From Arthrobacter psychrolactophilus (GTDB taxonomy: Bacteria; Actinomycetota; Actinomycetes; Actinomycetales; Micrococcaceae): DNA of 64,000 nt. Position numbers and translations under genes: made by a program. The stretch lies in contig NZ_QJVC01000011.1 in the NCBI RefSeq assembly GCF_003219795.1, positions 1 through 64,000 of the forward strand, written 5' to 3'. Shown here one piece after another: positions 1 through 9,230 of this stretch; the stretch's first letter is position 1, and each line of letters begins with the position of its first letter. The notes below the pieces were generated by a model that was not told where the DNA came from, did no database searches, and was given only the letters and a program-made list of their open reading frames with translations.

Positions 1-1029
1 AAAATCGGCTTCACCACCCCCGAAGCCGAGTGGTTCGGACACATGAAGGAAAAGATCTACGAGATCTTCCTCTCCTCCTCCTTCGGCTCCCGCCCGTACT
101 GGAACCAAGACGCCGTGATCTACGCGTTCGAGGAACACCTCAGCGGCAAGTCCTCCGGATCCACCATGGTCTTCTGGCGCCTGATCAACACCGAACTCTG
201 GCTACGCGAATTCTTCGACGAGCCCGAAGTTAAGGCCGGCATCGAGGGCAAGAGCGACTACATCCCCAACGCCGACAAGCAGCTCGATATCACGGTGCCG
301 GACAACGCCGGAACCTTCCGTCGTTACCCGCTGCGCACCGAGGTTTTCTACAAGGAAACCGATTTCGACCCCACCGTCATGACCTACGTCAAGCGTTTCT
401 TTGACGGACTGCCTGCCGCTGGCACGGAGCACGCTACGGCAACCACGGATGCCCCGTGGTACCTCTTCGTCTCGGAGAAGATTGTTGCCATGACTCAAGG
501 CCGGTCCATCCCGGTCTGGGACATCAAGGTCAGCAATGCGGCGCGCATTTTCTCCAAGTTCGTCACCCGTAACCCGGGCGGCATCGGCTTGGCCAGCCCC
601 TGGTCCATGCAGCTCGCCATCGACGAGGTAGGCCTGCCCAAGATCATGTACGCCTCGGCACGCTCTGTCATCGGCAAGCTCCAGGGCAAGTCCGGCGTGT
701 TCTACGAGGTGGTGGGCCACAACATCAACGCGATCGACGGCGCTGCCGGCTACCAGGTGGGAACCTCCACCCACTCGGTCAAGTACGCACCGATTGACCC
801 CGACGGCGTAGCTGCTCGCCTCAGTGCCTTGGTCCGCGCAACTGTTCCGGCCGAATACGCCGCTACCTTCGCCGGCACGGCCATCATGGACGCCAACGAC
901 CTCGGCGTTGTGGCTCTGGGACACGACACCGGCTTGTCCAAGACGGTCCTGCAGGACATCTTCCGCGACAACCCGCAGGGTCAGACCACCGAGACAACCC
1001 CCATGTCTCTCGTGTTTACCCAAAAGTAA
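1..1029 (+). CDS. Asparagine synthetase C-terminus fused to a CofE-like (F420-0:glutamate ligase-like) domain, 5' partial
   Basis: The frame is open from base 1 with no start in the window, so the gene enters from the left. The first ~75 codons (KIGFTTPEAEW, then WRLINTELWLREFF near nt 179-214) read like the C-terminal end of glutamine-hydrolysing asparagine synthetases. From about nt 300 the same frame continues into a domain resembling coenzyme F420-0:L-glutamyl ligase (CofE family): RRYPLRTEVF, SEKIVAMTQGR (nt 472-504), GIGLASPWSMQLAIDEVGLPK, GVFYEVVGHNINAIDG. AsnB transfers amide nitrogen to an acyl-adenylated aspartate, while CofE ligates glutamate using GTP. That one chain carries both is read directly; substrate and joint function are unknown. 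A strong hairpin follows the stop. The N-terminal amidotransferase and ATP-pyrophosphatase parts lie outside the window. Confidence 0.8.
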   Translation, partial: KIGFTTPEAEWFGHMKEKIYEIFLSSSFGSRPYWNQDAVIYAFEEHLSGKSSGSTMVFWRLINTELWLREFFDEPEVKAGIEGKSDYIPNADKQLDITVPDNAGTFRRYPLRTEVFYKETDFDPTVMTYVKRFFDGLPAAGTEHATATTDAPWYLFVSEKIVAMTQGRSIPVWDIKVSNAARIFSKFVTRNPGGIGLASPWSMQLAIDEVGLPKIMYASARSVIGKLQGKSGVFYEVVGHNINAIDGAAGYQVGTSTHSVKYAPIDPDGVAARLSALVRATVPAEYAATFAGTAIMDANDLGVVALGHDTGLSKTVLQDIFRDNPQGQTTETTPMSLVFTQK

Positions 1030-1060
1030 CCACCAGCACCGTAACCCAAGCGGCGCATAC

Positions 1061-1100
1061 CAAGGACGACGGCGAAACTCTCGTTTCGCCGTCGTCCTTG
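1061..1100 (+). terminator. Strong hairpin terminator after the fused asparagine synthetase gene
   Basis: A perfect 18-bp inverted repeat (arms 1061-1078 and 1083-1100, loop TCTC) begins 31 nt after the stop at 1029 and is followed by TGTT. It ends 25 nt before the next start. The T-tract is weak, but the stem is strong enough to act as a terminator. Confidence 0.75.
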
Positions 1101-1125
1101 TGTTAAGCCATGAGAGAGTCAAAGC

Positions 1126-3150
1126 ATGACCGAGGAAAATTCAGCCAACCCGTTCTTCACGGCCAGCACACTGCCGTGCCAGCTGCCCGACTTTGCCGCC
1201 ACCGAGGTGGCACACTATGTGCCTGCCTTTGAGCACGGCTTCGCGCAACAGCTAGCGGAGATTGCCACCATCACCGGACAGCCCGCGGCGGCGACGTTCG
1301 AGAACACCGTGGTGGCCATGGAGCGTAGCGGCGCCGTGCTAACGCGTGTGGCCAATGTGTTTTTCAATATCGCCAGCGCCGATGGCACCGCCGAAATTTT
1401 GGCCATCGAAGAGGCGATCGCGCCGCGGTTGGCCACACACAGCGACTCCGTGTTGCTCAACGCGGCACTGTACCAGCGCATGCTGGCCGTGCCCGAGGAC
1501 GGCCTAGACGCCGAATCCCTGCGGCTGCTACAGGAGTACCGCACGTCCTTCACCCGGGCCGGTGTGGACCTTGATCCCGCCGGTCAGGAGCGGCTTCGCG
1601 AGCTCAATGCGCAGTTGTCCGCGCTCGGCACGCAGTTCTCGCATAAGGTCACGCAGGCTGGCAATGACGCCGCCGTCTACGTTGTGGATCCGGCCGAACT
1701 CGACGGGCTCAGCCCCGATGATCTCGCGACGGCGGCTGCCGCGGCTCGCACCGCCGGGCATGCCGAGGGCTACCTCCTGACCCTGATCCTGCCCACGGCG
1801 CAGCCTGCCCTCGAGGTACTCTCAAACCGTGAAACGCGCAAGAAACTGCACCTAGCGTCGGTCAACCGTGGCAGTGCCTCGGGGGACGCTCCCGAGTTGG
1901 CCTTGGCTGCGACCATGGCGTCGCTGCGGGCCGAGAAGGCTGCCTTGCTGGGCTTCGCCTCGGATGCCGAACGGGCGATCGAACCGCAAACAGCACCGTC
2001 CTTGGCCGCCGTACACACCATGCTCTCTCCTATCGCCGAGGCAGCCGTGCGCAATGCCCGCGCCGAAGAGCAGAAGCTTGCCACTGCTGCCGGACATGCT
2101 ATTGAAGCGTGGGACTGGGCGTACTACTCCGAGCAGATCCGCAGGGATGAGTACGGGGTTGACCTGGCCGCACTGCGACCCTGGTTTGAACTCAACTCCG
2201 TGCTGGAACACGGCGTCTTTTATGCCGCCACGCAACTCTACGGTGTGACGTTTACCGAACGTCAGGATTTGCTGGGCTACCACCCCGACGTCCGCATCTG
2301 GGAAGTCAATAACGCCGATGGCTCGACCCTCGGTCTCTTTGTGGGCGACTACTTCACCCGCAGCACCAAACGCGGCGGTGCGTGGATGAACTCCTTTGTG
2401 GAGCAGTCGGCACTCGAGGGGACTCACGCCGTCGTGGTTAATAACCTCAACATCCCCCAGCCTCCCGAGGGTGAGCCAACCCTGCTGACTTTCGACGAGG
2501 TAGTCACCTGCTTCCACGAGTTTGGACACGCGCTCCATGGACTGTTCTCGTCCGTCAGCTACCCGAAATTCTCCGGTACCAACGTTCCCCGGGACTTTGT
2601 GGAATACCCCTCGCAGGTCAACGAGATGTGGATTTTGTGGCCCGAGGTGCTGGCTAACTATGCCAAGCATTACCGCACGGGCGAGGCCCTACCCGAGGGC
2701 ACCGTCGATAAATTGCATGCCGCCTCCCTCTGGGGTCAGGGCTTTGCCACGACCGAGTACCTCGGCGCTGCCTTGCTGGATCTGGCCTGGCATGAGCTGG
2801 CCCCGGGCGAGCCGGTCAAGGACCCTCTGGCGTTCGAGGCCGCGGCTCTTACCGCCGCGGGCGTTGATCTCCCGGCCGTGCCGCCACGTTACCGCACCGG
2901 CTACTTCAACCACATCTTTGCCGGCGGCTACGCGGCGGGGTACTACTCCTATCTGTGGAGTGAGGTGCTCGACGCCGACACCGTCGCCTGGTTCAAGGCC
3001 CACGGCGGGCTGTCCCGAGAGAACGGCGAGCACTTCCGCAGGACACTGTTGAGCCGTGGTTTCGCGATCGACCCGCTTCAGGCGTTCCGTGACTTTGCGG
3101 GCCGCGATGCCGATCCGGCACCACTTTTGACCCGACGGGGGTTGGTTTAG
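1126..3150 (+). CDS. dcp: M3-family oligopeptidase / peptidyl-dipeptidase (Dcp-like)
   Basis: A 674-residue zinc metallopeptidase of family M3, the usual length for Dcp and oligopeptidase A. The zinc site HEFGH lies at residues 464-468, and the third ligand is Glu493 in DFVEYPSQ, 29 residues after the first His as in thimet oligopeptidase. The C-terminal substrate-binding segment (HIFAGGYAAGYYSYLWSEV) is intact. There is no signal peptide, so the enzyme is probably cytosolic and degrades short peptides. The ATG at 1126 begins just after a hairpin terminator, and a GNAT gene follows 4 nt after the stop. Dcp versus PrlC-type specificity cannot be decided from sequence alone. Confidence 0.93.
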   Translation: MTEENSANPFFTASTLPCQLPDFAATEVAHYVPAFEHGFAQQLAEIATITGQPAAATFENTVVAMERSGAVLTRVANVFFNIASADGTAEILAIEEAIAPRLATHSDSVLLNAALYQRMLAVPEDGLDAESLRLLQEYRTSFTRAGVDLDPAGQERLRELNAQLSALGTQFSHKVTQAGNDAAVYVVDPAELDGLSPDDLATAAAAARTAGHAEGYLLTLILPTAQPALEVLSNRETRKKLHLASVNRGSASGDAPELALAATMASLRAEKAALLGFASDAERAIEPQTAPSLAAVHTMLSPIAEAAVRNARAEEQKLATAAGHAIEAWDWAYYSEQIRRDEYGVDLAALRPWFELNSVLEHGVFYAATQLYGVTFTERQDLLGYHPDVRIWEVNNADGSTLGLFVGDYFTRSTKRGGAWMNSFVEQSALEGTHAVVVNNLNIPQPPEGEPTLLTFDEVVTCFHEFGHALHGLFSSVSYPKFSGTNVPRDFVEYPSQVNEMWILWPEVLANYAKHYRTGEALPEGTVDKLHAASLWGQGFATTEYLGAALLDLAWHELAPGEPVKDPLAFEAAALTAAGVDLPAVPPRYRTGYFNHIFAGGYAAGYYSYLWSEVLDADTVAWFKAHGGLSRENGEHFRRTLLSRGFAIDPLQAFRDFAGRDADPAPLLTRRGLV

Positions 3151-3154
3151 TTTC

Positions 3155-3832
3155 ATGGTGACACTTGCAGATTGCCAGCGCACCCAACACGCCTGGTTCC
3201 GTGCTCTTGCGGAGGCCACGGGCGGGCGCTCATTCTCGACACATCGCATGGACTGGGTCTGGCTGCCCGAGACGCGGCAGATGTTGTGTATGTTCCCCAC
3301 CGAGGTCACCGACGCAGGGCTTCAGCCGGCCTTGGCTGAAGCCGAACGCCGCGGCGCTACCTCGGTAGGTATCTGGATGAATGCCGCCATGCGGGAGGGT
3401 ATCTTGCCGGCATACCGTTTTGTGCGTGGTTGGCAGCCTTGGTGGATGACGCGCCCACTCGATGTCGAGACCGTCGTGGCCGGCAGCGAAGAGCAGGACG
3501 CCCGCGTCTCTCTGACATCTCTGGTGCCGCATCAGGTCTGGCTGGCCACGGGACGCAGCGACGATGAGTGGGCGGGTCGTTGCTACGCCTATCTCCCGCC
3601 CGATCAGGGCGCGAAGCACCTGGCCGGGATCTTTGATCTTGAGGTGGCGCCGGAACAACGTCGCACTGGGCTAGGCACGGCACTGCTCAATACCTTGTCC
3701 GAGGCCGCGTTTAACGCCGGAGCCGAGCACCTGCTGCTCAATGCCACCCCCGACGGGCAGCGGCTCTTCCGGCAACGCGGCTTTGAGCTGATCGGCAAAG
3801 GCCAGACCTGGTGGTTCCACCCTCCCCAGTAA
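3155..3832 (+). CDS. GNAT family N-acetyltransferase
   Basis: A 225-residue protein whose C-terminal half is a GNAT fold: GIFDLEVAPEQRRTGLGTALL (the acetyl-CoA pyrophosphate loop RRTGLG is near residues 168-173), followed by a C-terminal GFELIGKG strand. The N-terminal ~110 residues are less conserved and may be a second, degenerate GNAT half. The start lies 4 nt after the upstream M3 peptidase stop, so the two are probably co-transcribed. The acceptor substrate is unknown. Confidence 0.85.
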   Translation: MVTLADCQRTQHAWFRALAEATGGRSFSTHRMDWVWLPETRQMLCMFPTEVTDAGLQPALAEAERRGATSVGIWMNAAMREGILPAYRFVRGWQPWWMTRPLDVETVVAGSEEQDARVSLTSLVPHQVWLATGRSDDEWAGRCYAYLPPDQGAKHLAGIFDLEVAPEQRRTGLGTALLNTLSEAAFNAGAEHLLLNATPDGQRLFRQRGFELIGKGQTWWFHPPQ

Positions 3833-3842
3833 CTCCTCCCAA

Positions 3843-3894
3843 CGCCGCACCACTTTCCGGCCGTTTTTGAGTGACGCCGCACCACTTTATGGTG
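3843..3894 (+). repeat. Tandem pair of stem-loop repeats (family A, right-hand copies of the DapA gene)
   Basis: Two copies of a ~20-nt stem-loop start at 3843 and 3875, exactly 32 bp apart. The consensus is CGCCGCAYCAYTTT followed by the complement of the first five bases. Copy 1 pairs GCCG with CGGC. Copy 2 carries CGCCG...TGGTG, which still pairs in RNA through G-U wobbles. An inverted pair of the same family lies at 4891-4942. Confidence 0.75.
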
Positions 3895-3905
3895 TTTTCC
3901 TGACC

Positions 3906-4805
3906 TCAGACAGCGGCGCTGATCTTCCAGGTTTCTTCCATGGTGGCCGCGGCAAAGGGTCCCCGGGGCGGAGCCGTTTGAACCCCGATGATGTTGGAGA
4001 GGGCGTGGAGTGCGCCGATGGGGTGAGGCGTCGCCGCCAGTGCGTGTGCGATGCCTTGCAGCCTTGTCAGGCTGTCGCCCTGTAGCTCTCCTGCCTGGGC
4101 GAGCCGCCACACCTTGATGTATTCGCCCGGCAGCAGGCCAGCTAGGCCGGTGTGCCAGGCATCAACGTCAGGGAGCTGGGCCAGCAACTGGACGTCGGCG
4201 CTGAGCCCGATAGAAAAGTCCGGCCCCACGGCGTCCCTGAGCTCGCCGACGCGGCCTGCAACATTCTCGCGCCGCATGGTGTCCTTGACGGCGCGTACGT
4301 GGGTATGCGCGGCCAAATAGGCCAGGGTTGCCGGGCTGACATCATAGTGAGTCTGCGCGGGTTTGTTGTAGAAGCAGATCGGCAGCGCCGTGGCTTCGGA
4401 GACTGTCAGGAATAGCGCCCGGACTTCCTTATCGGACAGCGGCAAATACGAAAACGGGGCCAGCAGTACACCGGCGGCTCCTGCTCGCTCGGCATCCTGC
4501 GCTAGGCGCACCACTTCGCGTGTAGAGGGAGCGCTCACCGCCGCATAGACCGGCATGGCGGATTCCCGCAAGCCTTCCGAGGTACCCACCAGGACTGCCG
4601 ACTCCACAGCAGTTTGCACCACGGCCTGCCGTTCACCCCGGTCGAAAGTCACCCCAGCACCGGAGGTGGCCAGCACGGTCACCCCGGATACGCCCGCGAA
4701 AGACACGTTGCGCACGAGGTGAGCGAGCGACGCTAAGTCGAGTTCGTCGTCGTTCACTAAAGGCGTGATGGGGTAGGCCAGGAGGCCGGTGAAGGGCTGC
4801 GTCAT
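3906..4805 (-). CDS. DapA / N-acetylneuraminate lyase family aldolase
   Basis: A 299-residue class I aldolase of the dihydrodipicolinate synthase family. The Schiff-base Lys174 (in RAVKDTM) and the proton-relay Tyr146 (in ICFYNKPAQTH) have the same 28-residue spacing as in E. coli DapA. The usual GTTGE loop is replaced by ATSGAGVTF, and there is no lysine-pathway gene nearby, so a catabolic or other keto-acid aldolase is as likely as DapA itself. The ATG at 4805 begins the family-conserved N-terminus; in-frame upstream codons lack family similarity. The gene stands 3' of pdxS, where pdxT is common, and is bracketed by inverted pairs of stem-loop repeats. Confidence 0.88.
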   Translation of the reverse strand: MTQPFTGLLAYPITPLVNDDELDLASLAHLVRNVSFAGVSGVTVLATSGAGVTFDRGERQAVVQTAVESAVLVGTSEGLRESAMPVYAAVSAPSTREVVRLAQDAERAGAAGVLLAPFSYLPLSDKEVRALFLTVSEATALPICFYNKPAQTHYDVSPATLAYLAAHTHVRAVKDTMRRENVAGRVGELRDAVGPDFSIGLSADVQLLAQLPDVDAWHTGLAGLLPGEYIKVWRLAQAGELQGDSLTRLQGIAHALAATPHPIGALHALSNIIGVQTAPPRGPFAAATMEETWKISAAV

Positions 4806-4890
4806 GGTGTCAATCTTGGTTGGGAGGTGCCGGGAACGCAGACGGTTGAGGGAGAAATGAATCTCCCTCAACCATTTGGCACACCAGCGG

Positions 4891-4942
4891 CGCCGTAAAA
4901 TGATGCGGCGTCGCGAAAAACCCGCCGTAAAATGATGCGGCG
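4891..4942 (-). repeat. Tandem pair of stem-loop repeats (family A, copies between pdxS and the DapA gene)
   Basis: Two copies of the family A stem-loop, at 4891-4910 and 4923-4942, again 32 bp apart but in the opposite orientation to the pair at 3843-3894. Each has a perfect 5-bp stem CGCCG/CGGCG around a 10-nt loop (CATCATTTTA on the minus strand). The pair starts 86 bp upstream of the DapA-family start and ends 8 bp from the pdxS stop. Confidence 0.8.
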
Positions 4943-4950
4943 TTGGGGTG

Positions 4951-5853
4951 TTACCAGCCGCGCTCGGCCAGGCGGTGCGGCTCGGGGATGTCGGCGACGT
5001 TGATGCCGACCATGGCCTCACCAAGTCCGCGCGAGACCTCGGCGATGACGGAGGGATCATCGAAGAACGTGGTGGCCTTCACGACGGCGGCCGCACGCTG
5101 GGCCGGGTTGCCGGACTTGAAGATGCCCGAGCCAACAAACACGCCGTCGGCGCCAAGCTGCATCATCATGGCAGCGTCGGCGGGGGTGGCGATACCGCCA
5201 GCGGTGAACAGCACCACGGGAAGCTTGCCAGCCTCGGCGACCTCCTTGACGAGTTCGTACGGGGCCTGGAGCTCCTTCGCGGCAACGTACAGCTCGTCCT
5301 TGGGCAGGGCAGCGAGCTGGGCGATCTGCGTGCGGATCTTACGCATGTGGCCCGTGGCGTTGGAGACATCGCCGGTGCCAGCCTCACCCTTGGAGCGAAT
5401 CATGGCAGCACCTTCGTTGATGCGGCGCAGGGCTTCACCCAAGTTGGTGGCGCCACAGACGAAGGGAACCTTGAAGTTCCACTTGTCGATGTGGTGCTCG
5501 TAATCGGCCGGGGTCAGGACCTCAGACTCGTCCACGTAGTCAACGCCGAGGTGCTCCAAGACCTGTGCCTCGACGAAGTGGCCAATGCGGGCCTTGGCCA
5601 TGACGGGGATGGAGACGGCGGCGATGATGGCGTCGATCATGTCCGGATCGCTGGCGCGGGAGACCCCGCCCTGGGCACGAATATCGGCGGGAACGCGCTC
5701 GAGGGCCATGACGGCTACGGCGCCGGCATCTTCGGCAATCTTGGCCTGCTCAACGTTGACAACGTCCATGATGACGCCGCCCTTGAGCATATCGGCCATG
5801 CCGCGCTTGACTCGGCTGCTGCCGGTTACCGGTGTTACATCGGGTGTAGACAC
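4951..5853 (-). CDS. pdxS: Pyridoxal 5'-phosphate synthase, PdxS (Pdx1) subunit
   Basis: A 300-residue synthase subunit that makes pyridoxal 5'-phosphate from ribose 5-phosphate, glyceraldehyde 3-phosphate and ammonia. The two catalytic lysines are visible: Lys87 in [10 protein letters not shown] and Lys155 in [12 protein letters not shown]. The protein is full length. The partner glutaminase PdxT, often the next gene, is not seen here or elsewhere in the window. The gene follows pgsA in the same direction. Confidence 0.97.
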   Translation of the reverse strand: MSTPDVTPVTGSSRVKRGMADMLKGGVIMDVVNVEQAKIAEDAGAVAVMALERVPADIRAQGGVSRASDPDMIDAIIAAVSIPVMAKARIGHFVEAQVLEHLGVDYVDESEVLTPADYEHHIDKWNFKVPFVCGATNLGEALRRINEGAAMIRSKGEAGTGDVSNATGHMRKIRTQIAQLAALPKDELYVAAKELQAPYELVKEVAEAGKLPVVLFTAGGIATPADAAMMMQLGADGVFVGSGIFKSGNPAQRAAAVVKATTFFDDPSVIAEVSRGLGEAMVGINVADIPEPHRLAERGW

Positions 5854-5958
5854 AAAAAACCCCTCTGGGAAGGAACATTATTCTCAAACCCGACAATGTG
5901 ATTCATCGCACGGGTAACGAAAGTCTATTCCTGGCCCAGTAGGGGATAAAAATGAGTG

Positions 5959-6585
5959 TTACTCCTCCACCTCGGCTAGGGCGGCGAGAGCCTGACGCCG
6001 CACCGTTGCGATCCTTTGGAAGACGGTGACGAGGCTGGCGATCGCGAGCAAAACAAGCACGACGGCGAGCACCACTTCCGGTAAACCGAGGCCTACCAGC
6101 CCGGTCGCCACGAGGACGACGACGAGCCGGTCTGAGCGTTCGGCGATGCCGACATTAGCGGTCATGCCCAGACCCTCGGCGCGAGCCTTGGCGTAGGAGA
6201 CGATTGAACCCAACACGAGGCAGGTCAGCGCCATGGCAGCAATGAAGTGATTGTTTCCGCCCGTGTAGAACCAGATGACAATGCCGGCGAAGACCGCCCC
6301 ATCGCCGACGCGGTCAAGAGTGGAATCCAGGAAGGCACCCCAGTTGCCCTTACGACCAATCATGCGAGCCATGAGCCCGTCCAGGATGTCGGAAAAGACA
6401 AAGACCGTGATGACCACGGTGCCCCAGAACAGTTCACCTAGGGGGTAGCCAATGAGCGCGCCGGCGGCGACACCGAGCGTGCCAATGATCGTGACCGCAT
6501 CCGGGGAAACCTTCAAGCGCACCAGAAGCGCGGCGACGGGGGTGAAGATGGCTGCAAAAAGCGCACGGGCATACTTATTCAGCAT
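5959..6585 (-). CDS. pgsA: CDP-alcohol phosphatidyltransferase (PgsA-like, probable phosphatidylinositol phosphate synthase)
   Basis: A 208-residue membrane enzyme with the complete CDP-alcohol phosphotransferase signature: Asp66, Asp69-Gly70, Ala73-Arg74, Gly83, Asp87 and Asp91. About six hydrophobic segments follow. In mycobacteria the gene at this position (after the thrS-HIT pair) makes phosphatidylinositol phosphate. I chose ATG 6585 (MLNKYARA), 7 nt after the HIT stop, because family members start here; the longer frame to 6615 would overlap the HIT gene. The acyltransferase and PimA mannosyltransferase genes that follow it in mycobacteria are absent. Confidence 0.88.
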   Translation of the reverse strand: MLNKYARALFAAIFTPVAALLVRLKVSPDAVTIIGTLGVAAGALIGYPLGELFWGTVVITVFVFSDILDGLMARMIGRKGNWGAFLDSTLDRVGDGAVFAGIVIWFYTGGNNHFIAAMALTCLVLGSIVSYAKARAEGLGMTANVGIAERSDRLVVVLVATGLVGLGLPEVVLAVVLVLLAIASLVTVFQRIATVRRQALAALAEVEE

Positions 6586-6592
6586 GAAGACT

Positions 6593-7156
6593 CTATTCGA
6601 CTGAGTCCCAAGCATTGGCTACTTGCTCGCGCACGTCGCCCAACGTCTGGGTTATGGCTTTAGTGCCGGCAATAATAGGCAGGAAATTTACATCGCCACC
6701 CCATCGCGGCACGATGTGTTGATGCAGGTGCGCGGCGATGCCCGCGCCTCCCGTGACGCCCTGGTTCATACCCAGGTTAAATCCTGAGGGGTTGGAGACG
6801 GCTCGCACAACACGCATGGCGCGCTGCGTCAAGGCGGCAAACTCCGCGGTTTCTTCCACGGTGAGATCCGTGTAATCAGGGATGTGCCGGTACGGGCACA
6901 CGAGAAGGTGCCCCGGGTTGTACGGGAAGAGGTTCAAGATGACATAAGCCAGCTTGCCTCGGTGGACGATCAGCGATTCTTCGTCGCTGCGTCCGGGTGC
7001 GGCACAGAAGGGGCAGTCGTGCACGCCCTCAACCGGCTCACTTTTTTTGACGTAAGCGAGCCGGTGCGGAGTCCAGAGCCGCTGAAAAGCATCAGGAACT
7101 CCGGGGAGTTCAAAGTCATCCTCAACGGCGTTGCCCACCGCACCATGCTCACTCAC
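6593..7156 (-). CDS. HIT family protein, Ap4A phosphorylase/hydrolase-like
   Basis: A 187-residue histidine-triad protein with the catalytic motif HLHQHIVPRW preceded by a conserved NLFPYNPGHLLVCPYRH segment. The gene order thrS-HIT-pgsA matches that of the mycobacterial Ap4A phosphorylase Rv2613c, so dinucleoside polyphosphate breakdown is a reasonable role. The start is GTG at 7156 with AAGGAA 7 nt upstream. It lies between thrS (upstream) and pgsA (downstream) and is probably co-transcribed with both. Confidence 0.9.
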   Translation of the reverse strand: MSEHGAVGNAVEDDFELPGVPDAFQRLWTPHRLAYVKKSEPVEGVHDCPFCAAPGRSDEESLIVHRGKLAYVILNLFPYNPGHLLVCPYRHIPDYTDLTVEETAEFAALTQRAMRVVRAVSNPSGFNLGMNQGVTGGAGIAAHLHQHIVPRWGGDVNFLPIIAGTKAITQTLGDVREQVANAWDSVE

Positions 7157-7188
7157 GTTGTACTTCCTTGTTGCGCTGCTAGAAGGGC

Positions 7189-9195
7189 TTATGCTGTCCG
7201 GTTACGAACGGCTTCAACGATCCTGCGCACGGCCTCGTCCACGGCCACACCGTTGTCCTGGCTGCCATCACGGAAGCGGAAGGATACGGCGTTAGCATCA
7301 GCGTCGTCACCGCCGGCGATCAGCACGAACGGGATCTTGTCCTTGCTGGCCGTGCGGATCTTCTTCGGGAAGCGATCGCTGGAGATATCAACCTCGGCGC
7401 GAATGCCCTCCTTCTTCAGCTGGGCGACGACGTCGAACATGTAGTCATTGAAGGCCTCGGCGACCGGAATCGCCACAACCTGCACGGGGGCAAGCCAGGC
7501 CGGGAAGGCGCCGGCGTAGTGCTCGGTCAGCACGCCCATGAAGCGTTCCACCGAGCCGAAGAGGGCCCGGTGAATCATGACGGGGCGCTGGCGGGTGCCG
7601 TCGGCAGCCTGGTATTCCAGCTCGAAACGCTCGGGCAGGTTGAAGTCCAACTGGATCGTGGACATCTGCCAGGTGCGACCCAGCGCATCCTTAGCCTGCA
7701 CGGAGATCTTGGGGCCGTAGAACGCGGCTCCACCGGGATCGGCAACGAGCTCAAGGCCAGATTCCTTGGCAACTTCGGCGAGCGTCTGGGTAGCTTCTTC
7801 CCAGATGTCATCCGAGCCGACAAACTTTTCCGGATCCTTGGTGGACAGTTCCAGGTAGAAGTCCTCCAAGCCGTAGTCCTTCAGGAGCGAGAGGACAAAG
7901 TTCAGGGTTTCGGTGAGCTCATCCTTCATCTGATCCTTGGTGCAGTAGATGTGAGCATCATCCTGTGTCATACCGCGCACGCGCGTCAGGCCGTGAATAA
8001 CACCGGACTTCTCGTAGCGGTACACCGAACCAAATTCAAACAGACGCAGGGGCAATTCGCGGTAGGAGCGGCCGCGTGAACGGAAGATCAAGTTGTGCAT
8101 GGGGCAGTTCATGGGCTTGAGGAAGTAATCCTGGCCAGGCTTGCGCACCGTGCCGTCTTCGTTCAGCTCAGCATCAACGTGCATGGGAGGGAACATGCCA
8201 TCGCGGTACCAATCAAGGTGGCCGGAGACCTCGTAGAGGTGACCCTTGGTGATGTGCGGGGTGTAGACAAACTCGTAGCCAGCCTCAACATGACGCTTGC
8301 GTGAATAGTCTTCCATCTCCTTACGGATAATGCCGCCCTTGGGGTGGAACACGGGCAGACCCGAGCCCAACTCGTCGGGGAAGGAGAAGAGATCAAGTTC
8401 AACACCGAGCTTGCGGTGATCGCGACGCTCAGCCTCGGCAATGCGCTCCTGATAAGCCTTCAGGGCTTCCTTGGTGGGCCAAGCCGTGCCGTAGATGCGC
8501 TGCAGCTGCTGGTTGTTCTGGTTACCCAACCAGTAAGCAGCAGAGGTGCGGGTCAGTGCGAAGGCGTTGGAGATCAGCTTCGTATTGGGCAGGTGCGGGC
8601 CGCGGCACAAATCGCACCAAACGGTTTCGCCGCTCTTGCGGTCGATGTTGGAGTAGATCGTGATGTCGCCAGCGCCGACCTCGACGTTGACGCCTTCTGC
8701 GGAGTCGCCGTCGTTCTTCTTGCCCAAGAGTTCCAGCTTGTAGGGCTCGTTGGCCATGGCCACGCGAGCCTCGTCTTCGGAGACGACACTGCGGGCAAAC
8801 TTTTGGTTCTGGTTGACGATCTTGAGCATCATCTTCTCAAGCTTCTTGAGATCTTCAGGAGTGAAGGGCTCGGCCACATCGAAGTCGAAGTAGAAACCGT
8901 CGGTGATGTACGGGCCGATGCCAAGCTTGGCGTCGGGGCGCAGCTGCTGCACGGCCTGAGCCATGACGTGGGCCGTTGAGTGGCGCAGGACGTCAAGGCC
9001 CTCGGGGGAATCGATCGTGACGGCTTCAACGGAAGAGTCTGCTGCCAGCTCTGTGGAAAGGTCCTTGAGGACTCCGTCTACGTGCATAACAACAACGTCG
9101 CGGCGTTCGAAGAACAATTCCGCGCCGGTGGTGCCTGTGGCCACCGTCGTCGTCTCGCCATCGACTGTGAGGGTGATCTGTGAATCCACTGGCAC
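7189..9195 (-). CDS. thrS: Threonyl-tRNA synthetase
   Basis: A class II aminoacyl-tRNA synthetase of 668 residues with TGS, editing ([14 protein letters not shown]), catalytic ([32 protein letters not shown]) and anticodon-binding domains. I place the start at GTG 9195 because AAGGAG lies exactly 6 nt upstream (9202-9207); an in-frame ATG at 9228 would put that Shine-Dalgarno inside the gene. It is followed by HIT, pgsA and pdxS in the same direction. The dnaE2 stop is 35 nt upstream, so read-through from dnaE2 is possible. Confidence 0.96.
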   Translation of the reverse strand: MPVDSQITLTVDGETTTVATGTTGAELFFERRDVVVMHVDGVLKDLSTELAADSSVEAVTIDSPEGLDVLRHSTAHVMAQAVQQLRPDAKLGIGPYITDGFYFDFDVAEPFTPEDLKKLEKMMLKIVNQNQKFARSVVSEDEARVAMANEPYKLELLGKKNDGDSAEGVNVEVGAGDITIYSNIDRKSGETVWCDLCRGPHLPNTKLISNAFALTRTSAAYWLGNQNNQQLQRIYGTAWPTKEALKAYQERIAEAERRDHRKLGVELDLFSFPDELGSGLPVFHPKGGIIRKEMEDYSRKRHVEAGYEFVYTPHITKGHLYEVSGHLDWYRDGMFPPMHVDAELNEDGTVRKPGQDYFLKPMNCPMHNLIFRSRGRSYRELPLRLFEFGSVYRYEKSGVIHGLTRVRGMTQDDAHIYCTKDQMKDELTETLNFVLSLLKDYGLEDFYLELSTKDPEKFVGSDDIWEEATQTLAEVAKESGLELVADPGGAAFYGPKISVQAKDALGRTWQMSTIQLDFNLPERFELEYQAADGTRQRPVMIHRALFGSVERFMGVLTEHYAGAFPAWLAPVQVVAIPVAEAFNDYMFDVVAQLKKEGIRAEVDISSDRFPKKIRTASKDKIPFVLIAGGDDADANAVSFRFRDGSQDNGVAVDEAVRRIVEAVRNRTA

Positions 9196-9230
9196 TGGTA
9201 ACTCCTTGTTTGTTATGTATGGCTCCATGT

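Noticed and set aside
202-1122. 306-codon open frame opposite the fused AsnB/CofE-like gene
   Set aside because: It is a high-GC shadow frame; the plus-strand protein has strong family motifs and this one has none.
1852-2670. 272-codon frame opposite the M3 peptidase
   Set aside because: It is antisense to the zinc-site region of a clear peptidase and has no recognisable domain.
4948-5901. 317-codon frame opposite pdxS
   Set aside because: Antisense shadow, low-complexity Gly/Asp/His-rich, no Shine-Dalgarno.
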